From Rebecca billardiae RCC1528 (taxonomy: Eukaryota > Haptophyta), in NCBI GenBank assembly GCA_965240325.2, contig OZ251241.1:868001-932000 (forward strand): 64,000 nucleotides of DNA. Reading direction: 5' to 3'. Positions within the stretch are counted from its first letter, which is position 1, and every line of letters begins with the position of its first letter. This document shows, piece by piece, positions 53,241 through 63,814 of the stretch. Both the position numbers and the translations under genes were made by a program. Under the pieces are notes generated by a model that had not been told where the DNA came from, made no database searches, and was given only the letters and a program-made list of their open reading frames with translations.

Positions 53241-55391
53241 TCACGCGCCGGCGCCGAAGGCGAGCAGGCCCGTGCCGCTCGCCACGACCAGCTGCTGCGC
53301 GTCCGTCGCGAACGCCACGCGCACCACCGCCCCAGGCTCGAACGAGCAGAGCGGCTCCCACGACTTGGTCGAGAGAACGCGCGCGCCCCTCCCGCCGCCG
53401 GCCGCGAGGAACTGCGCAGAGTCGTCGAAGCGGACGCTCGCGGCGACGCCCGCGCCCTCCTCCCCGAGCGTGCGGAAGCTGGTCAGCTTGCGCAGGTCCC
53501 ACAGCTGCGCGGCGCGCGCGGCGCGAGGGCGCGCGGCGCGTGAGCGCGGTGCAGACTCGCGACCGCTTGCGCGACCGGCGCGAGCGAGCGCGCGCCGGCG
53601 GTGCGCCGCGCGCCGCCGCGGCGCAGCGCCGGCGCACCTTCACGATGCCCGAGCTGTCGGCCGTGGCGAGGTGGTACCCGTTCTCCGAGAACGCGAGCCC
53701 GCTGATCGCGCTGCCGTGCGCGTCCTCGAACGACGCGGCGTTGCTCAGCGACTTGACGTCCCAGATCCTGACCGCGCCGTCGACCGCGCCGGTCGCGGCC
53801 AAGAGGCCATCCGGGTGGAAAGCGCCGGAGCTGAGTCCGGCCGTTCCGGGCGCGCGCGCGCCCGCGGCGGGGCGGCCCTCGCCGAGCGCGAGCAGCGCGA
53901 AGGTGCCGTCGAGCGAGGTGCTCATCAGGTACTCGCCCGTCGCGTGCAGCGCCAGCGCCGTCACCGCCGCGGAGTGCACACTCACGCTGTGCGCACACGA
54001 GCCGACTGCGCGGCGCGGCGCGGCGCGGCGCGGCGCGGCGCGGCGCGGCAAGGCACGGCGCGGCGCGGCAAGGCAAGGCGCACGGGGGCGAGTCACGCCT
54101 CGGCTGCGGGTCGCGCACGGCGCGCGCGGGGGGGGCGCGCCGCGCGGGGCGGCGGGCCGCGCCGCGCGCACCCAGCTGCTCGTCCACGCCCCACAGCTTG
54201 ACCACCGCGTCGTCGCCGGCAGAGCACACCAGCGCGCGCGAGCGGTGAACGAGGACGTCGCGCACCGCGCCGCCGTGCGCGCCCGCCGCGGCGAAGCTGG
54301 CGGAGGCGCCGGTGGCGGCATTGACGAGGGCGACGGTGCCGTCGGACGCGCCGATCGCGGCGCACACGCTCCACCCCGCCGAGCCCTGCGCCCCGGGCGG
54401 CGCGAGCCCGGCGCCCGCCGCCGCGACGTCCATTGCCGTGAGGGTGGCGCCAGCGCCGAGCGCCTGCGGCGCCGTTGCGCCAAGCTGCGTGTACGCACCC
54501 ACGGCGGCGGGCGTGGCGCACGAGGCGGGCGGCGGGCGCTTCTTGCGGCCCTTGGAGAGGCGCTTGGCCGTCGCCTCGAACTCCTCGATCGTCGACGGCG
54601 GCAGCGCGCCGGCCAAGCCCGCCGCGGCCGCCGGCTGCGCGGCCGGCTGCGGCGCGCCACCCGTCACCGCCGCAGCCGCGGCATCGCCTGTCCGCGTGCG
54701 CTTGGCCGGGTGTCCGGCAGCGTCGGCGGCGATGGCGCCGGGCGGCGCGGTCTCTAGCGCCCTGCGCGCCTCGTCGCGCTCCTGCGTCAGCCGCGCGATC
54801 ACGCGGCACGCCGCGTCGTGCTGGTACAGCGCGTGCGCGAGCTCCTTGCGCGCGGTCTCCAGCTGGGCTTTGAGCTCGAACGATTCGAGCATCAGCGCGT
54901 CCCACTCGGCGTGGAGCAGGGAGAGCATGCCCGGGATGGAGGTGGCGGAGGGCGGGCGCGGTTTGACCACCGTGCTGTCTGCTCGCCGCCGCCGCCGCGC
55001 GCGCGCGCGCGCGCAGCGTGACGCCCGGGTCAGCAGCCTGTGCGCGCGCGCGGCGCTCGGCGCGCGCGGGCACGCGCGCGCGCACTCTGCAGGGGGAGCA
55101 GGTCGTCGAGGGTGAGCTCCTCGCCGGTGACGGGGCATTTGCCCGTGCTCTCAACGTACTTCTCCACCAGCCCCTTCTCGAAGACGTGCCCCGTCTTCCT
55201 CGAGGCCACGGGCACATCGGGCGTATGGCCGGAGACTGGTCGCACAGCGCCGCAAGCGCGCGCGCGCGCCGCGCAGCCGCAAGCGCCACGGCGGTGAGCG
55301 CCGAAGGGTGGGCCACGGTGGCCGAGTGCAGAGAGGCGGGCGCAGCGGCAAGCGCACACGCGCGGCGCGCGCGCGCACTCGCGCAGAACAT
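53241..55391 (-). CDS. PRP19: PRP19 pre-mRNA-processing factor (U-box E3 ligase, WD40), five exons
   Basis: Core of the spliceosome-associated NineTeen complex, a nuclear U-box ubiquitin ligase that stabilises U5/U6 during splicing activation. Exons: 55391-55379 (13 nt), 55235-55086, 54978-54172, 54005-53638, 53504-53241; all GT-AG, frames join, 533 residues (human PRPF19 is 504). The U-box is [20 protein letters not shown]...[13 protein letters not shown]...[17 protein letters not shown] (residues 1-54). The Prp19 coiled-coil tetramerisation segment follows ([19 protein letters not shown], then [16 protein letters not shown], about 60-125). A Lys-rich linker ([11 protein letters not shown]) precedes WD40 repeats from about 200 to the end ([42 protein letters not shown]). 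The last propeller blade is divergent ([16 protein letters not shown]). The alignment to known PRP19 is unmistakable and fixes the splice sites. It is head-to-head with the coiled-coil gene at 55600. Confidence 0.95.
54006..54171 (-). repeat. GC-repeat-filled third intron of PRP19
   Basis: The 166-bp intron consists largely of iterated GGCGC/GGCAAGGC words (about 54007-54080) followed by mixed GC-rich sequence. Simple-sequence expansion inside this intron creates spurious Arg/Ala/Pro frames. Confidence 0.7.
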
Positions 55392-55599
55392 GGCCGCCTC
55401 GTCAGTGTCGTGCGCGCGGTACTCGCGCGAGGCCAGTAGTCGCGTCGTCTTCGGCAGAACGATGGCGGCGTTCCCGCTCCGATGTGCAGCTCTTGCTTGT
55501 GAGCTGAGTCTCGGAGATGTTCCGAAAAATCACAAATCCATCACCTTTTTATTTGAACTCGGCCGCAGCATGGCGTGACCGAGACCAACGGTAGGGCAA
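55392..55599. promoter_or_regulatory. Short divergent intergenic region (PRP19 / coiled-coil gene)
   Basis: 208 bp between opposite start codons; it must hold both promoters. It includes an AT-richer patch (CACAAATCCATCACCTTTTTATTTGAACTC) at about 55530-55560, upstream of the plus-strand gene. No defined element could be assigned. Confidence 0.5.
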
Positions 55600-58500
55600 A
55601 TGCCCAGGCGTGTGAAGGTGCTCGACACGGAGTCGCTGCTGAGCAATGCCGTGCAGCGCGGCCTGAATGGCGGCGGCACGCCGCGCGCCGCACCGCGCGT
55701 GCCGACCACGCCGCCGCCCACCGCGGCCGTCGACGCGCAGCACTGGCCGCACGGCGACGACGGCAGCGCGCCCGACACGCCGCGCGGCGTGACGGACGAG
55801 GAGCTCGACGGGCTGCTCGCGCGGCACGACGACGCGGCGGCGTCGACGCGCTCGGTGCTCGATGCGATCCGCGCCGCGCGCTCCCGCGCCGCGCCGAGCG
55901 CCGATGCCGACGAGGCCGCGGAGCTCGCGCGCCTGCTCGATGAGGCCGTCTCGCAGCTCGAGTCGTGGCTGGCGCTCGGCGCAGACTACCTGCGCTCGGT
56001 GCACCAGCTGGAGGGCCTGTGCGCCGAGTACGTCGAGCTGCACAGGCAGCTCACGCGCGCCGCCTCGGCCGACGCGCGGGACGCGGACCGCCCCGACGCG
56101 CGTGCGACCGCGCTCGAGCTGGCGGATGCGATTGCTCCGACGGCCGAGGCGGCGCGCGCGCAGGAGGAGGCGCGCGCGGCGCGCGGCGAGGCGGAGGCGG
56201 CGCGCGCGGCGCTCGACGGCGCGCGCGCGGCGGCGGCCGAGGCGGCCGCGCACTCACACCGCCTCGAGGCCGAGCTCGCGCGCGTGCGCGACGAGCGCCG
56301 CGCCGCGCCGTCGCCGCGCGCCGCCGATGCGGTCGGCGCGACGCCTGAAGCCAGGGGACGGACCGCGGCGGCGGCGGCGGCCGAGAGCGGGCTCCGCCAC
56401 GGCCTGGCTCCGGCCGACGGCGAGGGCGGGCGCACGGGCGAGGGCGGCGCGAGGCCCGCCCTCGACGACGCCGCGGCCGCCGCGCGCGAGCGCGTGTATC
56501 TCGGCGCAATCTCGGAGGCGGAGGAGGAGGCGCGGCGCGCGGCAGCCACTTCGCTCGAGGCAGTTGGCACGGCGGCGGCGGCGCGCGCGGCGCGGGAGAG
56601 CGCGCAGGCGCGCGCGGCGGCGCTCGAGGGGCAGCTGCGGGCGGCGAGCGAGGCGGCCGAGGCGGCGGCGGCCGACGCGGCGAGCGTGCGCACCCGGCTG
56701 GAGGCGGCAGAGGCGGAGGCGGAGCGAGCGCGCGCAGACGCGCGCGCCGCGGCCGCGGCGCGCGCGCATGCGTCATCGATTGATGCGGACATCGCTGCGG
56801 CGCGCGCGCAGGCGCACGCGGCGACGCAGCGAGCGGAGGCGGCGGAGGCGGCGCTCGCCGCCGCGCGCGAGCAGCACGCCACCGAGCTCGGCCGCGTCAG
56901 CGCCGAGGCGGAGGTGTCGCGCGCGCGCGCGCTCGCGGGCGCGGCTGCGGGCGCGGACGCAGAGCGCGCCGGCCTAGCGGCCTTCCAAGCGGCGCTGGCG
57001 GAGGCGGCGGCGCGCTGGCGGGCGGGCGCGGAGGTGGAGGCGGCGGGCCGCGCGCACGAGGCGGTGCAGGCCGTGCACGCCCGCGTGCAGCACGAGGCGA
57101 GCGCGGCGGTGCTCGCGCTCGGCCAGAAGCTCTCGGCCGACGCCGACGGCGCGGCCGAGCGCGTGCAGCAAGCGCTTGAATCTCAGCTCGATCTCGTCCT
57201 AAATCGCATGGCGGAGGCGGAGGCGAGGGCGCGCGAGCGGCGGGAGCACGCGCTGGCCGAGGCGGCGACGCGGCTGAGCGCGCTCGTCTCGGACTCGCGC
57301 GACGCGCTGCTCAACCTCGACGAGCGGCTGCTGCAGCAGATTGCGCTGGTGAGCCGCCGCGCACGCGCGGCGCGCGCACGCGCGGCGCGCGGCGCGCGGC
57401 GCGCGCGGCGCGCGTGGCGCGCGCGAGGCGTGCTGCGCGGTGTGCGCGGCTCGTGATGTGCCGTGCTTGTGCTACGCGCGCGCGCGGCGCACGCGCGGCG
57501 GCCGCTCGCGCGGACACGCGCTCCCGCCGCCCGCCGTGCGGCGCGCCTGTCACCTGCCACCTCCGCGCGCGCTGCTTCTCGCCCCACACTGACCCGCCCG
57601 CTTGCTGCTGACCCGCCCGCTTGCTGCTGACCCGCCCGCTTGCTGCTGACCCGCCCGCTTGCTGCTGACCCGCCCGCTTGCTGCTGACCCGCCCGCTTGC
57701 TGCTGACCCGCCCGCTTGCTGCTGACCCGCCCGCTTGCTGCTCGCCCGCCCCCTCGGTGCTCCAGGCGCAGCAGGAGGCGGGCGCCAGGCTGATGGGGGC
57801 CCACGCCGAGGTGACGCGCGCGCACCGCGAGTCCTTGCTGGCGGAGCGTCGCTCGATGGAGCAGGCCGTACTGGGCGCGGTGACGGAGTTGCAGGTGCGT
57901 GCGCGCTCGGCCGCTCGCGGTCGCGCGGGCGGGGGCACGCCACGCGCGCGCGCACTGCGGGCGCGGCGCGCTCGACTCCGCTGCGCGGCTACGCCCCCTG
58001 CGCCGCTGCCCCGCCGCGCACACATGCCGCGGCCACAGGCGAGCGCGCGTGAGCGGGCGGCGAGCACACCGGAGCGTGCCCAGGCGTTCACCCCACCGCC
58101 GCCGGTGCGAGCGGTGGCCCAGCTCCCGGCGTCCGCGCGCGAGGCGCACGCTGCGGCGGGCTGCGGCGCCCACACCCGGAGCGCAGACGCCGCTCTGCCC
58201 TCGATCCTCGGGGCCGCGCTCTCGCCCTCTGCGACGGGGCCACCCGTCGAGGTGCGCATGCAACCACGGACCCCGACGACCACGCCGGTCGCCACGCCCA
58301 CGCCGGGGCGACACAGCCCTGTGCCTGCCGCACCGGCCACACCCGTCGGCGCGGCGAGTCTCGCCAGCTGTCGGGCCGTGGCCGCAGAGCTCGCGGCCGC
58401 GGGCTCGACGGAGCCGAGTGCCGCCGCTGCGAGCATCATGGTGGGACGGCCCGCGCTGTGCGGTACTCGGCCCACCCCTGAGCCCACCGCCACGGACGGC

Positions 58501-58869
58501 CATGCCAGCGGGACTCTGCCTCAAGTGCCAGGCTCGCTGCCTGGCACACGGCCGCACTCGCCAGCGCGCGCACTGCTGGACCCGCCACAGTCGGTGCACG
58601 CCGCCGGGCACGCAGCTGCGACGGCGCATGGCTGCGCCTCGCCGCCCCCGCCCCCGCCGCTCCTGCCCGTCTCCGCGCGCACCATCAGCCTGAGGCTGGA
58701 GACCGAATCGTTCGTGCGCGACACGCGCAAGCAGTGCCTGCTCGAGCCAGCGGCGGCAGGGACGACGACGCCGGCGGGGCCCACGGCACAGCCGCCTGCC
58801 TTCTCGGGCTCGCCGTCCGTCAGGGCGTGCGGGGACGTACGGCGCAGCCCACCACGCGCCACCGCGTAG
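55600..58869 (+). CDS. Coiled-coil protein of unknown function, three exons
   Basis: Exons 55600-57348, 57766-57894 and 58039-58869, all phase 0 with GT-AG introns (donors GTGAGCC and GTGCGTG; acceptors CTCCAG and CCACAG), give 902 residues. N-terminus (MPRRVKVLDTESLLSNAVQRG) and a short acidic segment precede a long Ala/Glu/Arg heptad coiled coil from about residue 90 to 625 (LEAELARVRDE..., LLQQIALAQQEAGARLMGAH across splice 1, RSMEQAVLGAVTELQ). A Pro/Thr/Ala-rich disordered tail follows (PRTPTTTPVATPTPGRHSP), with a final ordered motif near the C-terminus (ISLRLETESFVRDTRKQCL). No catalytic domain is seen; a structural or cytoskeletal role is possible but unproven. Reading through intron 1 ends at a stop (57456), which supports splicing. 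Confidence 0.72.
57589..57752. repeat. Intronic 19-bp minisatellite
   Basis: Eight head-to-tail copies of CTTGCTGCTGACCCGCCCG start at 57601 and recur every 19 bases to 57734, with partial copies at both edges. It lies wholly inside intron 1 of the coiled-coil gene (57349-57765), just upstream of the acceptor, and enlarges that intron to 417 bp. The apparent repeat peptides it encodes on either strand are artefacts. Confidence 0.95.
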
Positions 58870-59051
58870 CAGTCAACTCCGCCTGCTATGTATAATATAT
58901 ATATATATATAAGTAATCGTCGTAGTAGTCCGAAATGCTGACGATGATTAGATGATGATGAATTCAGATGATATATTCGCGCCTGCTGCTAGCTATATAC
59001 GGCGCGTACGACTGCTGACGACAGTCTGGCGACGAGTGCGGGCGGCGGCCG
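58870..59051. other. Convergent intergenic region with (TA)n
   Basis: 182 bp between the ends of two converging genes. It includes a TA dinucleotide run at 58893-58910. AT-rich; probably holds both poly(A) regions. Confidence 0.6.
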
Positions 59052-61428
59052 CTAGTAATTATTCATCCCGCGACTGCGCGTGTAAGGCGACGTCGAGTGC
59101 TGCGAATCGTCCGAGTGATGGTGGCCGCGCGCGCCGCTGTCGGGGCCCATCCGTCTCCGCACGAGGGGGCTGGGTGTGTGCTCGCGCTTGCGGTGGCTGC
59201 TGCCACCCGCGCCCTTCACACCCGCCCGCTTATTCCCGCGCAGCGGCCACGGCATCGACGGCGACGTGCCGGTCTGCCACAGGTGCTCCAGCGTCATCTT
59301 GAGCGTGATACAGACCACGCCCAGAATCGACAGGATGAAGATCAGCGCCACCATCACCACCCAGCCCCAGAAGCTGCGGCGGCGCGAGCGCGTGTGCGAG
59401 CGGGCGCGCGCGCACGCGCCCAGGGCGGGGGCTGTGAGCCGCGGCGCACGCCGCGCGTGCGCGCGGGGCGGGCGTCGCGCGTCGCGCGCGGCGGCGCGCG
59501 CGGCGGCGCGCGGCGCACCGGCTCGGCCAGAGGCACAGCCGCAGGCTGCCCGCCAGCGTGAACTTGACGGTGCATTCCTTCTCAAAGGCTTCCGCCTCCG
59601 CTGACGAGTCGCCCGCGGTGGCGGTGCTCGGCGCGGCCTCCTCCGCCGTCGTGTTGCCCAGCTGCACGGGGAAGTTGATCCAGCGGCGGTACGTCGGGAT
59701 GAAGGCCGGCATCATGATGCAGACCGCGTCATCAGAGCCGTCCTGTGCGGAGCGCGACGCGACGCGGCGCAACGCGCGCGTGCGGGCGGCGCGGGCGAGT
59801 GTTGGTCAGCGCGCGCTCGGCTGCGCGCGCGCAGCTACGGGGCGCGGGCCGCGAGGCAGCACGGGTACGCGCGCAGCGGTGCCACGCGGCAGCACGCGCG
59901 CACAACCGCGCACGCTCCGTCCGCCCGACCGCGCGCGCGCGCCCGTCCCCCCATCCGACCGACCACGACCGCGCGCGCGTGCGTGCGCCCCGCCCGACCG
60001 ACCGCGCGGCGCGTGCGTGCGCGCGCCCACCTCCACAAAGCACGTCCACTCCTCGGTGAGAGATGCGATCTCGTCGAGGGTGAAGGCCTGCAGCAGCCCG
60101 TCCAGTTTGTACGCGAGTGTGAACGTGATCTCGTCGCCGTCCTTCACCTGCGAGGGCCGGGCGGCAGGCGCGCGCGAGGCGCGCGCCGTGAGCCGCACGC
60201 GCCGCCCAGCCGCGGCGCGATCTCGCGGCGATCTCGCGGCGATCTCGCGGCGATCTCGCGGCGATCTCGCGGCGATCTCGCGGCGATCTCGCCGCGTGCC
60301 CTGAGCGCGCCAGCGTTCGCCGTCGCGCCCGCCGCGCGCCCAGCGGCGGCATGGCGCGGCGGCGTGCCCCCGGCGCGCGGCGCCGCACCTCCACCTCCTC
60401 CGGCAGCGGCGCGGCCAGGTGGAAGCAGCGCGGCAGCCGGAAGTAGAAGTCCTCCGCCATCGTGGCGCCTCGGAACGAAAAGTAGGTTCCGTTGAGAGCG
60501 TTCTCGAGGCACGTCTGTACCACCACAAAGCTGCAAGGGCGGCGGCGCGCGCGCGGGGAGGTTGGCGCGGCGGCGCGCTCGAGGCACGCGGCACACGCCG
60601 CCAACGCCCCCTCCGCTCCGCGCCCGTCGCACCACGGCGCCGCCGCCGCCGCACGCGCCGCGCGCGCGCGCGCACCGGTACAGGCCAGGAGTAATGTACT
60701 GGCGGAAGGGATTCAGAATGTCGGCGATGCTCTCGGTCTGGTCGGCGAGCTCGAGCCAGCCCTGCACCTGGTTGGGGTACTTCCACTCGGTGGTGATGTC
60801 GCAGTCGTCGATCACGCTGTCGCCGTCCGGGTCGCACTCCTGGTTCGTGTAGATCCGGCGCTCGTGCATCTCGAGGCTCAGATTGCCGCTCGGATTGCGC
60901 GGCCCCACCACGTCGCCGTACACTGGCAGGCGGCTCTCGGGCTCAATGTCGTTGGCGAGGTACGCGGCGAGCAGCTTCATCCGCATCGAGACGGGGGTCG
61001 TGGTCTGCACGCAGCATGGCCGCGCGCGGAGGCGATGGCGCGGTCGGCACACGGGTCGCGGCGCGGCGCGCGCTCGCCCGCCGCGCGGGCGCCCGCGCCG
61101 GCCGTGCGGGCGCGAGCGCGCGCATGGCAGGCAGCAAGCAGCGCCGCGCGCACACCAGGTCAGCGAGCGCGCCGTCCTCGTCGCGCGTGGTGTTGTTCGA
61201 GATCTGCAGGAGCACCGATGCCAGCGGCGTCTCGCGTGGCCTGAACTCCGCCAGCGACACCACGTACCCCATGAAGGACACCGAGCCCGCGACGAGGGCG
61301 CCGAGCAGGATGACGAGATACGAGCCTCGCACCTCGATCTCGATCTCCGACTCGCGAGATATGGGGAGGGCATTCGTGCTGCCGCGCTCGATGTGGCGCT
61401 CCGAGCGGAACTGCTTGGCGGACACCAT
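59052..61428 (-). CDS. Two-transmembrane protein with large ectodomain, six exons
   Basis: Unrecognised family, 468 residues. Exons 61428-61156, 61004-60676, 60530-60389, 60147-60031, 59742-59519, 59373-59052; all GT-AG with matching phases. The start Met (MVSAKQFRSERHIERG) is chosen over an in-frame Met at 61539 because sequence before it is low-complexity. The first membrane segment is at about residues 36-60 (SYLVILLGALVAGSVSFMGYVVSL). A ~320-residue ectodomain has sequons (NNTT, NLSL, NGTY, NTTA) and Cys (QECDPDGDSVIDDCDITTEW, QTCLENALNGTYF, EWTCF, AVCIMMPAF, EKECTVKF). The second membrane segment is about 362-386 (FWGWVVMVALIFILSILGVVCITL), then a basic/Ser/His tail. Both termini would be cytosolic. 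This TM-loop-TM plan is shared by P2X and ENaC-type channels and by many other proteins; no channel signature was found. It converges with the coiled-coil gene and diverges from the TPR-like gene. Confidence 0.78.
60219..60295. repeat. Intronic 11-bp tandem repeat
   Basis: Seven copies of GATCTCGCGGC, period 11, in the third intron (60148-60388) of the two-transmembrane gene. The repeat lengthens this intron to 241 bp. Confidence 0.9.
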
Positions 61429-61588
61429 GCGGCTCACACGCCCGCCCTGGCCAGGCCGCCACCCTGCTGATCCCGGCAAAAGCCAAGCCCAAGCAACCGG
61501 CGCGCTCAGCTCCGGATGACTGCTCCCGGACTCCTCCACAGCCTACTCGCCCAGCCGGCGCCGGCTGGTCACAGCGAGGGGCACGACG
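61429..61588. promoter_or_regulatory. Short divergent intergenic region (two-TM gene / TPR-like gene)
   Basis: 160 bp separate opposite start codons. As at 5024-5145 and 55392-55599, the two promoters must overlap or be shared. No core element could be assigned. Confidence 0.5.
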
Positions 61589-63783
61589 ATGTCGTCGGCC
61601 GACCTCGCCACTCGCGCCGCCGCCGATGCGCGCGCCGACGAGATCGACGCGGAGGAGCGCTTCCACCGGCTCGAGCAGGCGCAGGTGTCGCTGCGCCAGG
61701 AGAATGCCGAGCTCGCCGCCGAGCGCGACGCGCTCGCCGCCGAGCGCGACGCGCTTCGCGCGCGCGACGCGGAGCGCGAGCGCGCGCGCGCGAGCGCCGC
61801 CGACGAGGCGCGCACGCTCTCGTCGAAGCACGCGGAGCTGACGCGCGAGAAGGAGCAGGCCGAGTCCGAGCGGCAGCGCCTGCTCACCGCCGCGGCGACG
61901 CGCGACGAGCAGCTCAAGCTCGTCGAGCGCCAGCTCGGCGAGGCGAACGCGCGCGTGCTCGAGCTCACGCGCGGGATGCAGGCCGAGACGGGCAAGCTGG
62001 TGACGACCGAGTCGTCGGAGCGCACGCTCAAGGTGGAGGTGGAGCGGCTGCGCCAGGAGAAGGGCGCGCTCGAGCGCCGCCTCGCGCTCTCCGAGGAGCA
62101 GGCCTCCGCGCGCGCCGAGCAGCTGCTCGCCGAGCTGGGCGGCGCGACGTCAGCGCTCGAGCACAAGGCAGACGAGTGCCGCCGGCTCGAGGCGGAGCTG
62201 TCGAGCGCGCGGCGCGAGCGCGACACGGCGAAGGAGCTGGCGGAGCGGTACATCGCCGACGCCCAGGCCGCGCGCGCCGAGAAGGCCGACGCCGCCGCCG
62301 ACGCCGAGCAGCTCGCCGAGGGGCTTCGGCAGGAGCGTGACGCGGCCGCCAACCTCGCGCGGCTGCGCGAGGCGTCGGAGGCGGACGCGCGCGGCCTGCT
62401 GGAGCGCGCGGAGAAGCTGGCGGGCGAGCTGCGCGAGCAGGTGCGCGCGGTGCAGGCGCGCGCGGCCGAGGCCGAGCGCGCCAAGGCCGACCTCGACGCG
62501 CGCCTCGCCGACGCCGAGGGCCGCGCGGCCGCGGCCGCGGCGGACGCGGACGCGGCGCGCGCCGCGCCAGAGGCACGGCTGCTGACGACGACGAGTGCCG
62601 TCACGGCGGCGCTCGGCGGCGCGGGCGGCGCGGCGAGCGGCGCGTTCGCCCGCCTCGCCGCCCTCGAGGCCGAGCTCGCCGACGAGCGCGCCGCTCGGCA
62701 GCGGCTGGAGACCACCTACTCCTCCCTCGAGGCCGAGATTGCATCTCGCGTGCCGCAGGTGCGCGCGCGCGCACCGCACTGCACCGCACCGCGCCGCACT
62801 GCGCCGCACCGCACCGCGCCGCGCCGCACCGCGCCACCCGCACTGCGCTGCACCGCGCCGCGCCGCACCGCGCCGCACCGCACCGCACCGAGTGCCGTGC
62901 GGCGCCGTGCACGCGCGGCCGCCTCCGCGCCCGTGCCGCCGCGCGCCGTGCCCTGCGCCGCGCATCGGCGCCGCGCCCTCGGCCGCGCCCCCACCCTCTC
63001 ACGCCCCCGCCCCGCACGCGCCCCCGGCCGCGGCCGCTCGTGTGGTGCGGCGCGCCGTGCCTTCCCGCCGCGCCGCGCAGATCCAGCGGATGCGCGCGCA
63101 GGGCGAGGCGAGCGCCGCGGCGCACGCCGAGGCGGCCTCGCGCCTCGAGCTCGCGCTGCGCGAGGGCGAGCACTTGCGCGTCGCGTGCGCGGACGCGGAG
63201 GCGATCGCGCGCAGCTCGGGCGCGGAGGCGCGCGCGAGCGCGCGCGAGGCGGAGGACCTCGCGCGCCAGCTGCGCCTCGTGCTGCGCGAGAACGAGCGGC
63301 TGCGCAACGGCGGCGCCGCGCCCGCGCAGCAGACGACGACGCCGGCGCTCACGCCGCCGCCCTCGGCGCCCGGTGCCATCAACCTCGGCGCAGGGCCGTC
63401 CGCGGCGGGCGACTGGGCGGGCTCGGCCGAGGCGGTGGTAGCGGGCACGCCCGCGCTGCGGCGCGGCGCGGCGCGCGGCGGCGGCTCGTTGCTCACGCTC
63501 ACGCCCGGCTCGGCCGACGCCGCGATCACCGGCTCGGGCATCGCCGACTTCGCCACCGTCGACGAGCTGCAGACGCGCAACCAGCAGCTGCTCCGGCTTG
63601 TGCGTGCGCTGTCAGACGATGTGGAGAGCGCTCGCGCGGACGCGGAGGCGGCGGTGCAGGCGGGCGTGGAGGCGCGGCTGGCGGAGGTGTCGGCGGAGAT
63701 GGGCGCGATGCGCGCCGCGCGCGCCGAGCTCGAGGCCAAGCTCGCCGCGATCACCGCCGAGCGCGACTTGCTCCGCCTCTCGC

Positions 63784-63814
<31 letters not shown>

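Noticed and set aside
57183-58629. Minus-strand frames with SSKRAGQQQAGGSAASGRV repeats
   Set aside because: Translation of the 19-bp intronic minisatellite; the region is spliced out of the plus-strand gene.
59806-61373. Frames with DRREIAARSP repeats
   Set aside because: Translation of the 11-bp intronic repeat in the two-transmembrane gene.
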